DNA from: Arthrobacter gallicola
GTDB taxonomy: Bacteria > Actinomycetota > Actinomycetes > Actinomycetales > Micrococcaceae
NCBI RefSeq assembly: GCF_014836775.1
Contig: NZ_JACSQD010000002.1
Location: forward strand, 118,674-182,673
Length of the DNA: 64,000 nucleotides
Direction of reading: 5' to 3'
Shown: in pieces, positions 34,238 through 43,745 of the stretch
How positions within the stretch are numbered: the stretch's first letter is position 1
Layout of the letters: the number at the start of each line of letters is the position of its first letter
Position numbers and translations under genes: made by a program
Notes under the pieces: model-generated
Told to the model about the DNA's origin: nothing
The model's input: only the letters and a program-made list of their open reading frames with translations
Database searches by the model: none

Positions 34238-34708
34238 TTAGAACGGCTTGGTCGGGAGGTACTTTCCGTCCAGGGTGATCACGGCGCGTGAACCGCCCTC
34301 GGGATCTTCAACCTTCTTGATGTCCAGCTTGAAGTTGATGGCGCTGATGATGCCGTCACCGAACTGCTCGTGCACCAGGGCCTTCAGCGTGGATCCGTAG
34401 ATCTGCACCATTTCGTAGAAGCGGTAGATGGTGGGGTCGGTGGGGACGCCGCCGGGGATGCTGCCGCGCAGGGGAATGGTCTGCAGGATCATGCTGGCGT
34501 CCTCATCCAGCCCCAGCTTCTCGACAACGACGTCGGCGGCTTCCTTGGGCAGCGCGTGCTGGCCCAGCAGCGCGGCAGTGACGAAGGCAAGGCTCAGGCC
34601 TGTGCCGTCGGTCAGGTCCTGCCAGCTGAGGTTCCTGCGCATCTTGGCGTCAACGATGGCGGCGGTCAGCTCTTCGCGCGGGCCCTGGGTGTTCTGGGAG
34701 TGAATCAT
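34238..34708 (-). CDS. cynS: Cyanate hydratase (cyanase)
   Basis: A 156-residue cyanase, which decomposes cyanate with bicarbonate to ammonia and carbon dioxide as a cytosolic decamer. The catalytic residues sit at exactly the E. coli positions: R96 and E99 in [11 protein letters not shown] and S122 in DGIISAINF. The N-terminal POU-like helical domain is present. It lies 39 bases downstream of the carbonic anhydrase gene on the same strand. Confidence 0.97.
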   Translation of the reverse strand: MIHSQNTQGPREELTAAIVDAKMRRNLSWQDLTDGTGLSLAFVTAALLGQHALPKEAADVVVEKLGLDEDASMILQTIPLRGSIPGGVPTDPTIYRFYEMVQIYGSTLKALVHEQFGDGIISAINFKLDIKKVEDPEGGSRAVITLDGKYLPTKPF

Positions 34709-34747
34709 GGGAGTTTTTCCTTCTTCTTGTGGGGGTTGAGGGGGAAA

Positions 34748-35413
34748 TCAGGCGGCCGGTGCGGCCGCGGCCTGGGTGGAGGTCGCGCTGGCGTGGGGGT
34801 TCTCGGCCAGGGAAACAAAGTTCCCGCTGGAACCGTCAAGGGTGTCGATGGAGCCGCTTTCAATGTCATATACCCAACCGTGAAGGGTCACCCGCTGCTG
34901 ATCCAGTGCCAGGGACACCGAGGGGTGGGTCTTGATGTTGTTCAGCTGGGCCAGAACGTTCCCGCGGACCATTCCGTCCAGCCGTTCCTTGGCTGATTCA
35001 TGGGTGCGGGCCGCGTTGACTGCCTTGGCGGCGTCGGCGTGGGCGAGCCAGCTGGCCACGGCCGGCAGGTGTCCCATATCGGCGTCGGTGGAAATGGCAG
35101 TCATGGCGCCGCAGTCGGAATGGCCGCAGATAATGATGTCCGTGACGCCCAGGACGGAGACCGCGTACTCCACACTGGCCGTGACACCACCGGGCTGGGG
35201 GCCGTTGGCGGGAACAATGTTTCCGGCGTTGCGGATCACAAAGAGGTCGCCGGGTTCCTGCTGGGTGAGCAGCTCCGGAACAACCCGGCTGTCGGAGCAC
35301 GCGATGAACAGGGCCTTGGGTTTCTGGGAAGTGGACAATTCTTTGAAGAGGTCTGAGCGCTGGGGGAAAGCTTCCCGCTGGAACTTCAGAACGCCGTCGA
35401 TGATCTCTTGCAT
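34748..35413 (-). CDS. cynT: Beta-class carbonic anhydrase, cyanate operon
   Basis: A 221-residue beta-carbonic anhydrase. Zinc ligands are C39 (IACSDSRV, with the D41/R43 dyad), H98 and C101 ([10 protein letters not shown]). In cyanate operons it recycles carbon dioxide to the bicarbonate needed by cyanase. The Ala/Thr-rich C-terminal tail is dispensable-looking. First gene of the cynTS operon, divergent from the LysR regulator gene. Confidence 0.95.
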   Translation of the reverse strand: MQEIIDGVLKFQREAFPQRSDLFKELSTSQKPKALFIACSDSRVVPELLTQQEPGDLFVIRNAGNIVPANGPQPGGVTASVEYAVSVLGVTDIIICGHSDCGAMTAISTDADMGHLPAVASWLAHADAAKAVNAARTHESAKERLDGMVRGNVLAQLNNIKTHPSVSLALDQQRVTLHGWVYDIESGSIDTLDGSSGNFVSLAENPHASATSTQAAAAPAA

Positions 35414-35525
35414 GGGCCGTCTCCTTGTTGATAGTCGAGCACCTCAAGACTGACGGAAATCAGCGATAGTGTCCAAGAATCAACTACGATGGTTTCGATA
35501 GCAAAAACCTATAGTTGGAGACGTG

Positions 35526-36440
35526 ATGCTGCAGCAGATCCGTTACCTCACCGCGGTGGTGGAGTACGAGAACTTCACCCGGGCGGCGGAAGCCCTGCGC
35601 GTGTCGCAGCCCACGCTCTCCCAGCAGATCAAACAGCTGGAGAAGCAGCTGAATGTCCAGCTGCTGGACAGGTCCGGCAGAAGCGTGCGGCTGACGGACG
35701 CCGGTGAGAACTTCCTGGGCTACGCCCGGCGTGCGCTGCAGGAGCTCGACGCCGGCACGCGGGCAGTGCACGATGTGCAGGATCTGAGCCGCGGTTCCCT
35801 GCGCCTGGCGGTGACACCTACGTTCACCGCCTATCTGGTTGGCCCGCTGATTGAACGCTTCAACGTCCGCCACCCCGGGATCACCCTGAGCGTGCAGGAA
35901 ATGACCCAGGACCGCATCGAGGCAGCGCTGGCGGCGGACGCCCTGGACCTGGGCATCGCTTTTTCCCCGGCGCATTCTTCCGGCATTGAAGCCAAGGCGC
36001 TGTTTGTGGAGACCCTGGGATTGGTGGTGGGAAGCCACCATCTCCGCGCCGGCACAGCTGCTCCGATGGCCCTGCAGGAGGTGGAGCAGGAACGTCTGGT
36101 CCTGCTCAGCAATGACTTTGCCACCCGGCGGCACCTCGACACATATTTCCGGGACCACGGCATTGTTCCCCGCATAGTGATCGAGGCGGATTCCATCAGC
36201 GCAATCGTGGAAATTATCCGCCGGGGCCAGCTTGCCGCCCTGCTGCCTGAAGGTATTACCCGAACGCAACCGGGGCTGCATCCGGTGGATCTCTCGCCGG
36301 CCATACCGCACCGCACTGCCGCCCTGCTCCGGCGCGAAGGCGCCTACCAGAGTGCGGCCAGCCGCGCTTTTGGCGAGCTGGCACTGGCTTGGGACGAGTC
36401 CAGCGATGAGTCCGGCGGCATCCCGCGCACCGAACGCTGA
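35526..36440 (+). CDS. cynR: LysR-family regulator of the cyanate operon
   Basis: A 304-residue LysR protein. The winged helix is RYLTAVVEYENFTRAAEALR then VSQPTLSQQIKQLEKQL. The ligand domain follows (GSLRLAVTPTFTAYLVGPLI). Its position divergent from cynT and its similarity to CynR support the assignment. GGAG lies six bases before ATG 35526; GTG 35523 is an alternative. The 110-base gap contains CGATAG and CTATAG words near 35498-35514 that could form the LysR binding site. Confidence 0.9.
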   Translation: MLQQIRYLTAVVEYENFTRAAEALRVSQPTLSQQIKQLEKQLNVQLLDRSGRSVRLTDAGENFLGYARRALQELDAGTRAVHDVQDLSRGSLRLAVTPTFTAYLVGPLIERFNVRHPGITLSVQEMTQDRIEAALAADALDLGIAFSPAHSSGIEAKALFVETLGLVVGSHHLRAGTAAPMALQEVEQERLVLLSNDFATRRHLDTYFRDHGIVPRIVIEADSISAIVEIIRRGQLAALLPEGITRTQPGLHPVDLSPAIPHRTAALLRREGAYQSAASRAFGELALAWDESSDESGGIPRTER

Positions 36441-36455
36441 GCTCACAGCGGCCAG

Positions 36456-37052
36456 TCACACCCCGCGGCGGGCCCGCGCATCGAGCCGGCGGACGGACTC
36501 ACGTACGGCACCGTGGAGCATAATTTCCAGGTCGCCGACCACGCGATAGGGGTGTTCGACCATGCCGTCCGCAACCCACCGCAGCACGACGGCGAGCACG
36601 GCCGAGGTATAGAAGTCGACCACCAGCACACGGTCTTGCGGGCGCACCGGTCCGCCGCCGTTCTGGTCCATCACAGCCTCGGTGACGGGCCGCATCTGCC
36701 GAAACAGGAAACGCTCGAGTCCGGGCTGGCCCACGCCGTCGAGCACCCCGAGCGTCGATGAGCGGTTGTCGCGCATGTAGCGCATGAGCCGCACAAGTCC
36801 GTCCGCCCATCCCACCTCAACCGCGAAGGCGCGGACCTGGCGGGCAACTTCGGTCTCGAACACCCAGGCCGCGAGGTGCCGCACGTCGGGGAAATGGTAG
36901 TAGAACGCCTGGCGGGTCAGCCCGCAATCGCGGGTCAGTTCTGTAACCGTCACCTTGTCGAGCGGCTCCGTGCGCAGCCGGATTTTAAGCGCGGCCGCCA
37001 GAGCCACCCGCGCGCTCTCATGCCGATGCGCTTCCGTGCCCTCATCGCTCAT
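36456..37052 (-). CDS. TetR-family regulator
   Basis: A 198-residue TetR protein. The helix-turn-helix is VTVTELTRDCGLTRQAFYYH then FPDVRHLAAWVFE, and the C-terminal domain resembles that of DhaS/TetR_C_8 regulators. I chose ATG 37052 (MSDEGTEAHRHES). The longer frame covers the presumed operator. It is divergent from the membrane protein gene at 37179, its likely target. Confidence 0.88.
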   Translation of the reverse strand: MSDEGTEAHRHESARVALAAALKIRLRTEPLDKVTVTELTRDCGLTRQAFYYHFPDVRHLAAWVFETEVARQVRAFAVEVGWADGLVRLMRYMRDNRSSTLGVLDGVGQPGLERFLFRQMRPVTEAVMDQNGGGPVRPQDRVLVVDFYTSAVLAVVLRWVADGMVEHPYRVVGDLEIMLHGAVRESVRRLDARARRGV

Positions 37053-37076
37053 GCCTGACGGTACCACCGGGGTTTT

Positions 37077-37102
37077 TTGGACACATCGCAACAGGTGTCT
37101 AA
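37077..37102. promoter_or_regulatory. Candidate TetR operator
   Basis: TTGGACAC (37077-37084) and GTGTCTAA (37095-37102) form inverted arms with one mismatch, separated by 10 bases. The site lies between the divergent TetR and membrane protein genes. Confidence 0.55.
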
Positions 37103-37178
37103 CGGCCCGGGATGCGGCCCTTCTTATCGTAGAAACGACGGCACGCACGTCGCGGGCCGCGAAGGAGAGGTCCCCAAG

Positions 37179-38144
37179 ATGTTCCTGTTCGAATCCATTC
37201 CCTGGTATTCCTGGGCGATGTTCGGCGTCGTCCTGGTTGCCCTCATTGTGCTGAACGAAGTGACGCGGCGCTGGAAGTGGGCCGGTCTAACCTTCTTCGT
37301 GGCGCTGCCTATCCTCCTGACCGTATTCGTGTGGCCCACGACGGCCGGAGAAGGCTCGTCCACAGGCACCTGGTTCCACTGGGTGAAGGTGTACTCGGCA
37401 CTGCTCGGGTGCCTGGGCTTTATGCTCATCCGGTACGTCCCGCGCTTGGCGAAGAACCGCTGGATGCTGATGTTCCCTGCGCTGATCCTGGCGATCAACA
37501 TCGCCGAGGCGGTCATCCGCGACTTCGAGGTGGCCGGCCTGCAGGGCATGCACGACGGCGTTTTTATGGTCGGCGGTCCGTGGAACTACATGAACGCCAT
37601 CGCCGGCATCCTGAATCTGCTCACCATCTGTGGTTGGGCGGGCATCATCGTCTCACGCGACAAGTCGAGGGACATGATCTGGCCTGACATGATGTGGTTC
37701 TGGATCATCGCCTACGACCTGTGGAACTTTGCCTACGTCTACAACTGCGTCGGCGACCACTCGTTCTACGCCGGTGCGGCACTGCTCATCTCCTGCACCA
37801 TCCCCGCGTTCTTCCTCAAGAAGGGCGCATGGCTGCAGCACCGCGCCCACACACTGGCGCTGTGGATGATGTTCACGATGGCGGTCCCAACATTCGTGAG
37901 CACCTCACCGTTCGCCGTCGACTCCTCGCACAACCCGACCGCACTGTTCGTCGTGTCTGCCCTCTCGCTGGCAGCCAACATCGCCGTCGCGGTCTACCAG
38001 GTGTTCATCATCGTCAAGCGGCGCCGCAACCCGCTGCGCGACGAGCTATACACCCATCTCCCCCAGTACCGCGAGGTACGCGACGCGAACCTTCCCGGGG
38101 AATCCGCCCTGCCGAAGACAGCGGGCCGACGGGTCAGCGTCTAA
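37179..38144 (+). CDS. DUF5692-like multi-pass membrane protein
   Basis: A 321-residue protein with about nine hydrophobic segments, opening MFLFESIPWYSWAMFGVVLV and containing MIWPDMMWFWIIAYDLWNFA and YVYNCVGDHSFYAGAALLIS. The Trp/Tyr-rich motifs resemble the DUF5692 family, an assignment made from memory. Function unknown. GAAGGAGAGG precedes ATG 37179. Divergent from a TetR gene with a candidate operator between them, so expression is probably ligand-induced. Confidence 0.7.
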   Translation: MFLFESIPWYSWAMFGVVLVALIVLNEVTRRWKWAGLTFFVALPILLTVFVWPTTAGEGSSTGTWFHWVKVYSALLGCLGFMLIRYVPRLAKNRWMLMFPALILAINIAEAVIRDFEVAGLQGMHDGVFMVGGPWNYMNAIAGILNLLTICGWAGIIVSRDKSRDMIWPDMMWFWIIAYDLWNFAYVYNCVGDHSFYAGAALLISCTIPAFFLKKGAWLQHRAHTLALWMMFTMAVPTFVSTSPFAVDSSHNPTALFVVSALSLAANIAVAVYQVFIIVKRRRNPLRDELYTHLPQYREVRDANLPGESALPKTAGRRVSV

Positions 38145-38342
38145 TCCCGTTCCGCTCCGCCGGCTCCGGCGGGTGCGCAGCAAACACCACGCGCCGTGGT
38201 CGGGCCACCCTGGCCCGGCCACGGCGCCGCCGTATGCCGAAGTCTGCCGAGTCGCATGCGCGGCATTGCCGTCGACGACGGATAATGGTCAGTGCCCCTC
38301 GGGGCAGCCCCCGGAGAGGCCGGACGGGCCGAAGGAGGAACA

Positions 38343-39338
38343 GTGACGCTCGTCGACAACGCGGTGTACGTGGACGGCAAGCGCCTGCACAGTCCCGAAA
38401 CGCTCGAGGAAACGTTCGAGCTCACCCGCAAGTCCGGCGGCATGGCATGGATCGGGCTGTACCGGCCGGACAACGTGGAGCTGCTCGCTGTCTCCGAGGA
38501 GTTCGGCCTGAATCTGCTGAGTGTGGAGGACGCCCTCTCGCTGCATCAGCGGTCCAAGCTGGAGCAGTACGGTGAGCAGCTGTTCGTGGTGCTCCGCCCC
38601 GCCCGCTACCTTGACGACGTCGAACGCGTGGAACTCGGTGAGCTGCACCTCTTTGTGGGACCGAACTTCGTGGTGACGATCCGGCACGCCGAATCCCCGG
38701 ATCTGGCCCGGGTCCGCAAACGCATGGAGCGGGACGAACCGCTCCTGGCCCTGGGTCCGCACGCCGTGCTCTACGCGATCCTGGACCAGGTGGTGGACGA
38801 ATATGCTCCGGTGGCCGTCGGCCTGGAGAACGACATCGATGAGATCGAGGATGAGCTCTTCGGCGGCGACGCGGAAGTCTCCCGCCGGATCTATGAGCTC
38901 TCCCGGGAGGTGATCGCCTGCCAGCGGGCCATCACACCGCTGGAATCCGTGGTGGGCGAGCTGCAGCGCAATCCCGGCGGCTACGGCATGCCGGACGAGC
39001 TCAAGGACAACCTGGGCGATGTCCTGGACCACGTCCTGCGCCTCACCGACCGGATCACGTCCTACCGCGCGCTGCTGGACAATGCCCTGCAGCTCAGCTC
39101 CACGCTGGCCTCCAACCGGCTGGCGGAAACGTCCATTGCCCAGAATGAACAGACCAAGAAGATCTCCGCCTGGGCCGCCATCCTCTTCGCCCCCACCCTG
39201 GTGGGGACCGTGTACGGAATGAACTTCGACAACATGCCCGAACTCAACTGGGAACTGGGCTACCCCATGGCCCTGGGCCTGATGGTGGTGCTGGGCATCA
39301 TGCTTTACGCCGCGTTCAAGCGGAACAACTGGCTCTAG
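38343..39338 (+). CDS. corA: CorA-type Mg2+/Co2+ transport protein
   Basis: A 331-residue CorA channel. The N-terminal cytosolic domain leads through a long stalk helix (SSTLASNRLAETSIAQNEQT) to two C-terminal membrane helices. The signature YGMNFDNMPE at the periplasmic loop is intact, and the basic tail FKRNNWL is typical. I chose GTG 38343, preceded by GAAGGAGGA. It moves divalent cations across the inner membrane as a pentamer. The META lipoprotein gene follows 12 bases later. Confidence 0.95.
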   Translation: MTLVDNAVYVDGKRLHSPETLEETFELTRKSGGMAWIGLYRPDNVELLAVSEEFGLNLLSVEDALSLHQRSKLEQYGEQLFVVLRPARYLDDVERVELGELHLFVGPNFVVTIRHAESPDLARVRKRMERDEPLLALGPHAVLYAILDQVVDEYAPVAVGLENDIDEIEDELFGGDAEVSRRIYELSREVIACQRAITPLESVVGELQRNPGGYGMPDELKDNLGDVLDHVLRLTDRITSYRALLDNALQLSSTLASNRLAETSIAQNEQTKKISAWAAILFAPTLVGTVYGMNFDNMPELNWELGYPMALGLMVVLGIMLYAAFKRNNWL

Positions 39339-39349
39339 GAGGCCCCGTT

Positions 39350-39769
39350 ATGCGTCCCCGTTACCTCATCCTTGCGCTGGCCCTGACACTGGGGGTTTCC
39401 GCATGCGCCACGGATGCCGGCTCAGGTTCAGCCGGTTCGGATTCCCCCTCGTCCAAACCGTCCGCCGAGGCACCCGCCACATCCGCCGCGGAGGTGGAAG
39501 GCACCTGGGGGAACCCGGATGAGATGCGTGAACCGTCGCTGAATCTCGGCTCCGATGGGCGGATCAGCGGCACGGACGGCTGCAACCGGCTCCTGGGCAG
39601 CTGGACGTTCGAGGACGGCAAGGTCCACTTCTCCGAAATGGGCATGACCATGATGGCCTGCCCCGACGTCGACCAGTGGCTCAGCAAGGCCTCCACGGCT
39701 GTGCCGGAAACTGACACGCTGCGGATTTACGACGCCGGCGGCACGGAGATCGGCACCCTCACCCGATAG
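39350..39769 (+). CDS. META-domain lipoprotein
   Basis: A 139-residue lipoprotein. The signal peptide ends in the lipobox GVSAC (C19), followed by a Ser/Ala/Pro linker. The META/HslJ domain then reads VEGTWGNPD, ISGTDGCNRLLGSWTFEDGK and MGMTMMACPDVDQWLSK, with the usual paired cysteines of this fold. Its role outside the membrane is unknown; HslJ relatives are stress linked. Probably cotranscribed with corA. Confidence 0.85.
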   Translation: MRPRYLILALALTLGVSACATDAGSGSAGSDSPSSKPSAEAPATSAAEVEGTWGNPDEMREPSLNLGSDGRISGTDGCNRLLGSWTFEDGKVHFSEMGMTMMACPDVDQWLSKASTAVPETDTLRIYDAGGTEIGTLTR

Positions 39770-39802
39770 CGGGGCTGGGTTTGCAGCGGGGCTCGCCCGG
39801 TA

Positions 39803-39874
39803 GCGGAGCCGGGCCGGCTGGCGGAGCCGGGCCGGCTGGCGGAGCCGGGCCGGCTGGCGGAGCTGGGCCGGCTG
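39803..39874. repeat. 18-bp tandem repeat, four copies
   Basis: GCGGAGCCGGGCCGGCTG repeats head to tail at 39803, 39821, 39839 and 39857 (the last with one change). A second short tandem, CAGGCAGCGC with a CAGCTT/GGCTT spacer, runs to 39921 at the end of the MFS gene. Located between convergent genes. Confidence 0.85.
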
Positions 39875-39913
39875 GTCCAGCGCTCAGGCAGCGCAGCTTC
39901 AGGCAGCGCGGCT

Positions 39914-41122
39914 TCAGGCAGCGCTGATGACCCGGTTCCGGCCGGCGAGCAGGCCCATCAGCGCCAGAATGGCCATGATCCCGGCCGTGACCAGGAGCGG
40001 AAGAGTCCAGTCTCCGCTCAGTTCCCGCAGTCCGCCGAACAGCACCGGGCCCATCGCGCCCAGGCTGTAGCCGACAGACTGTGCCATGCCGGAGAGTGAG
40101 GCCGCCTGCGGGTAATTCACGCTGCGGAGACTGAACAGTGACAGGGCAATCACGATGAGGCTTCCGCAGCCCACCGAGCCGAGCAGGACCCACAGCAGGG
40201 TGAGGTCCGGGGCAAGAGCCAGCCCGAGGAACGTGGCCACCATCAGTGCGCCGCTGATAAAGGAGATCAGCCGCTGGTCCGAGCCCCGGTGCAGCAGGGC
40301 CCCCGCAGCGAGGCTGGCAAATACGTTGACCAGCAGGAAGACCGAGAGATGAATGCCCGCTGTCGTCGCGGACACCCCGTGGTCCTGCTCGATCGTGGGC
40401 AGCCAGGCCATCAGGACGTAGAACGCGACCGACTGCAGCCCCATAAAGAACGTCACCTGCCAGCCCAGCGCTGATCCCCACGGCGACCGGTACGTTTGCT
40501 CCGCCACGGCGGCCTGCTTGGTGCCCGACGGGCGGCGGCGCAGCCAGGGCAGCAGGACAGCCATCGCGATGAGCGCCACGCCAACCCAGATTCCGAGCCC
40601 CAGCCGCCAGCCCGCCGGGGATGTCTGTGCCACCGGCACGACGACGGCGGCACCGACCGCGGCGACCCCGGCCTGCACGGCCGTGTAGTTGCCGGTGATC
40701 TGGCTGACCTTCAGCGGGAAGTCCCGCTTCACCAGCGACGGCACCAGGACGTTGAGGAAGGCGATGGCCAGTCCGATCATCGCGGTGCCGGCCCAAATGA
40801 ACCCGGGCACCGGGAGTGAGCGGAAGACGATTCCTGCCGCGAGGATGAGCAGGGACACCCACATGGTCCGGTCCAGGCCCAGCCGGGAGGCGACGCCGGG
40901 GGCCATGGGTGAGAAGACCGCGAAGGCGATGAGCGGGAGACCGGTCAGGAACCCGGCGGCGGTGGTGGTCAGGCCCAGGTCTTCACTGATGTTTGACAGG
41001 ACGGGCCCAACGCTGACGAACGATCCCCGCAGGTTGGCAGCAATCAGCAGGACGCCAATGAAGGCAAACCCGAACCGTGCAGTGCGTTCCCGCTTTTGAA
41101 CTTCCCGTGAGGTGCCCAGCAT
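39914..41122 (-). CDS. CynX/NimT-family MFS transporter, possible cyanate transporter
   Basis: A 402-residue, 12-helix major facilitator of the CynX/NimT type. The first helix region GVLLIAANLRGSFVSVGPVL and the SWLPTIEQ-like AWLPTIEQDHGVSATTAG are characteristic. Because cynTS and cynR lie 4-5 kb away, cyanate is a plausible substrate, although the family also carries other small compounds. I chose ATG 41122, preceded by GGAAGGA. The 3' end overlaps low-complexity repeats. Confidence 0.82.
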   Translation of the reverse strand: MLGTSREVQKRERTARFGFAFIGVLLIAANLRGSFVSVGPVLSNISEDLGLTTTAAGFLTGLPLIAFAVFSPMAPGVASRLGLDRTMWVSLLILAAGIVFRSLPVPGFIWAGTAMIGLAIAFLNVLVPSLVKRDFPLKVSQITGNYTAVQAGVAAVGAAVVVPVAQTSPAGWRLGLGIWVGVALIAMAVLLPWLRRRPSGTKQAAVAEQTYRSPWGSALGWQVTFFMGLQSVAFYVLMAWLPTIEQDHGVSATTAGIHLSVFLLVNVFASLAAGALLHRGSDQRLISFISGALMVATFLGLALAPDLTLLWVLLGSVGCGSLIVIALSLFSLRSVNYPQAASLSGMAQSVGYSLGAMGPVLFGGLRELSGDWTLPLLVTAGIMAILALMGLLAGRNRVISAA

Positions 41123-41291
41123 CGTTGCGTCCTTCCGTGTTTCGGAGAACCCGCGCTGAACCGCCACCGGCGTCAGCGCAGGCATCAACGTCAATGTCTA
41201 TCACGTCACACGGGTTGCGTCCGGCCGGGGCATGCCGGCCGCCGCCGTCGTCGTCTCCGCTCCGGTCCGGCGCCGGGAACCGGAGACAGAA

Positions 41292-41323
41292 AACCGGCCC
41301 CTTGACGCTCCAAAGGGCCGGTT
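41292..41323 (-). terminator. Rho-independent terminator
   Basis: On the minus strand AACCGGCCC, a 14-base loop and GGGCCGGTT are followed by TTCTG. It lies 38-69 bases after the stop of the MFS gene at 41361. Confidence 0.8.
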
Positions 41324-41360
41324 CCTGCTGTTTCTTTGTGGGGGGTGGGAGGAGGTTTGG

Positions 41361-42707
41361 TTAGCGCGCCTGCGGTGCCCGGTGGGAGTCCTCGACGCCG
41401 AGGTCCGCACCCTTGGTTTCCTTGACCATGGTCACTGCAGCAAAGGAGATGACGCACAGGACCATAATGTAGATGCCGATCGAGCCGGACCAGCCGGTCT
41501 CATCCAGCAGCAGCTGGGCGATCATCGGGGCGAACGCACCGCCGAGGATGGCTCCGATCGCGTAGCCAATGGAGACGCCGGAGTAGCGGACACGGGCCGG
41601 GAACATCTCGGCGTACAGTGCGGACTGCGGACCGTAGGACAGACCCAGGCCGATGGTCAGGATGAAGATCGAGAGGCCAAACAGGAACACATTGGCGGTA
41701 TCGATCAGCAGGAACATCGGGATGGCCCAGAGGAACACCCAGGCGTAACCGATCTGGAAGGTGCGGACGCGTCCGATCTTGTCCGAAAGCATGCCGCCGT
41801 ACATCGTGAAGATCAGCCAGCCGAAGGAGCCGACCGTTGTGGCCAGTAGCACCGCCGGACGCTCCATGCCCAGGGTTTTGCCGGCGTAGGAGGCGAAAAA
41901 CGCGATGACCAGGTAGCCGGCTGCGTTGTTGGCAATGAAGATGAGCGCGGCCAGGATGACTTCGCGGGAGTTGTACTTGAACAGCTGGCCCAGCGGAGCG
42001 GAGGATTCCTTCTTGCGCTGCTGCATCTCCTTGAAGACCGGGCTCTCATCGACCGAGCGGCGGATGAAGTAGCCAACAAAGATCAGGACCACGGAGAAGA
42101 GGAACGGGATGCGCCAGCCCCATTCCAGGAACGCCTCGTCGGACATCACGCTGGAGAGCACGAACATCACGAAGGTCGCCAGGATCATGCCGACCGGAAC
42201 ACCGATCTGCGGGTAGGCGCCGAAGAAGCCTCGCTTATTGATTGGTGCATGCTCCACGGAGAGCAGTGCGGCACCGCCCCATTCACCGCCGGCGGAGAAT
42301 CCCTGCAGGACGCGCAGGACCAGCAGCAGGATCGGTGCTGCGACGCCGATCTGACCGTAGGTGGGCAGCACGCCGATCAGTGCCGTGGCTGCGCCCATCA
42401 TGATCAGGGTGAAGACGAGCATCTGCTTGCGGCCCAGCTTGTCGCCCAGATGGCCGGCGACGACGGCGCCGAGCGGGCGGAACAGGAAGCTGATGCCAAT
42501 GGAGGCCCAGGCAACGATCTGCGCCAGTGCGGTGCCTTCGCCAACGGGGGCAAAGTACAGCGTGGCCAGGACCAGGCCGGCGGCCTGGGCGTAAATGAAG
42601 AAGTCGTACCACTCGATGGTGGTGCCCACCAGGGTGCCCGCAAGCACCTTGCGTTCCTCCCGGCTCATCCGCTGGGACGGCTCAGCAGACGCGCTTTTTG
42701 TAGTCAT
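41361..42707 (-). CDS. MFS metabolite:H+ symporter (shikimate/proline-betaine type)
   Basis: A 448-residue, 12-helix transporter of the MHS family. TLVGTTIEWYDFFIYAQAAG opens the protein, with RPLGAVVAGHLGDKLGRKQM in the loop between helices 2 and 3 and LRVLQGFSAGGEWGGAAL in helix 4, all diagnostic. Members import organic acids or betaines. Substrate not predictable, but a site resembling an IclR operator lies upstream, as for aromatic-acid uptake genes. Confidence 0.93.
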   Translation of the reverse strand: MTTKSASAEPSQRMSREERKVLAGTLVGTTIEWYDFFIYAQAAGLVLATLYFAPVGEGTALAQIVAWASIGISFLFRPLGAVVAGHLGDKLGRKQMLVFTLIMMGAATALIGVLPTYGQIGVAAPILLLVLRVLQGFSAGGEWGGAALLSVEHAPINKRGFFGAYPQIGVPVGMILATFVMFVLSSVMSDEAFLEWGWRIPFLFSVVLIFVGYFIRRSVDESPVFKEMQQRKKESSAPLGQLFKYNSREVILAALIFIANNAAGYLVIAFFASYAGKTLGMERPAVLLATTVGSFGWLIFTMYGGMLSDKIGRVRTFQIGYAWVFLWAIPMFLLIDTANVFLFGLSIFILTIGLGLSYGPQSALYAEMFPARVRYSGVSIGYAIGAILGGAFAPMIAQLLLDETGWSGSIGIYIMVLCVISFAAVTMVKETKGADLGVEDSHRAPQAR

Positions 42708-42934
42708 TGAAACTCCGTTGTCTTATGGCTGGGGGGTCAGGGGTATTACTGAAAGAACGGTCGGTAACCAGTCGCCCCAAGATACCGTGAACTGTGACGG
42801 GCAACACAGCTTTTTCTTTTTGTGACAGGGCTCGGCCCGCGCGGCCGATCCTTGACTGCCGGGGTGAATCACTGAACTTTGGCGACTGCATCCGAGGAGT
42901 AATCGTTGGGGCGTTGGGGCCGATTTATTCAGGG

Positions 42935-42951
42935 CGTTCGATAATCGAACG
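42935..42951. promoter_or_regulatory. IclR-type operator without a local regulator gene
   Basis: CGTTCGATAATCGAACG is a perfect palindrome around a central A, matching the pattern bound by IclR-family regulators of aromatic catabolism. It lies about 230 bases upstream of the MHS transporter start, in a 353-base gap (42708-43060) that holds no gene. Another A+T-rich promoter-like word, TATAAAG, is at 42961. Confidence 0.55.
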
Positions 42952-43060
42952 TCAATTCCGTATAAAGAACTACGGGGACTCTACTGGAATGTGACACGGC
43001 GCACAAGATTTACGCGTGGGGTCGATTTTGGATGCCTGCCCGGTGTGGCGGCCGGACACG

Positions 43061-43561
43061 CTAGCGGGTGGCGAAGTGGACCCAGACGCCAATGATCCAG
43101 GCTGTTCCCGCCGCGAGCGCGAGCGCCAGTTCCACCAGCAGCCCCAGCCCGGTTGCCTTCAATGCCGCCCAGGATGAGGAGGCGGCCGCGGAAAGACTGC
43201 GCTGGCGGGCAAACTCACTGATCAGCAGGCCCCCGGCGAAGCCAACAATCAGCCCGACGACGGGAATCACGAACATGCCGGCGATCCCGGCAATGAGGCC
43301 GATCAACACTGATCGGTTGGGGATTTGCCGCTGCTTCAGCCGCCGGCCTGTAAGGACGGCACTGGCGGACATGCCGGTGAGGGCAAATAAGGCACCGAAG
43401 GCGAAGGACCACCAGCCCGCACCGCTGCTGACACCGATGGCCCAGCCCAGGAACGTGAGCAGAATCAGGATGCTGCCCGGGAGCACCGGCACCACAATGC
43501 CTGCCACACCCACGGCAATCAGCAGGCCGGCGACGACTGTAATAAAAAGGTCGGTGTCCAT
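43061..43561 (-). CDS. DUF456-family membrane protein
   Basis: A 166-residue protein with five to six hydrophobic segments. GLLIAVGVAGIVVPVLPGSI near the start and GLIAGIAGMFVIPVVGLIVG in the middle are glycine-rich membrane motifs of the DUF456 family, whose function is unknown. I chose ATG 43561 (MDTDLFITVV); the open frame upstream runs through low-complexity repeats. Confidence 0.8.
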   Translation of the reverse strand: MDTDLFITVVAGLLIAVGVAGIVVPVLPGSILILLTFLGWAIGVSSGAGWWSFAFGALFALTGMSASAVLTGRRLKQRQIPNRSVLIGLIAGIAGMFVIPVVGLIVGFAGGLLISEFARQRSLSAAASSSWAALKATGLGLLVELALALAAGTAWIIGVWVHFATR

Positions 43562-43607
43562 GAAGGACAGTCTTTCATCTGCTGGCTCCGCCGGGGCCAG
43601 CGGACTT

Positions 43608-43727
43608 GGAGGTCCGGCGGGCTCGCGGGCCGGGAGGTCCGGCGGGCTCGGGGGCCAGGAGGTCCGGCGGGCTCGGGGTCGGGAGCCTCGGGGCCGGGAG
43701 GTCCGGCGGGCCCGGGGCCGGGAGCCA
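43608..43727. repeat. Tandem GC-rich repeat
   Basis: GGAGGTCCGGCGGG recurs at 43608, 43633, 43658 and 43697, with GCTCGGGG(C)C spacers, giving 25-base units and one 39-base unit. No gene is supported in 43562-44144; the rest is hairpin elements C and D and a C/A-rich stretch before 44145. Confidence 0.75.
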
Positions 43728-43745
43728 GCCAGCCAGCCACACCGT

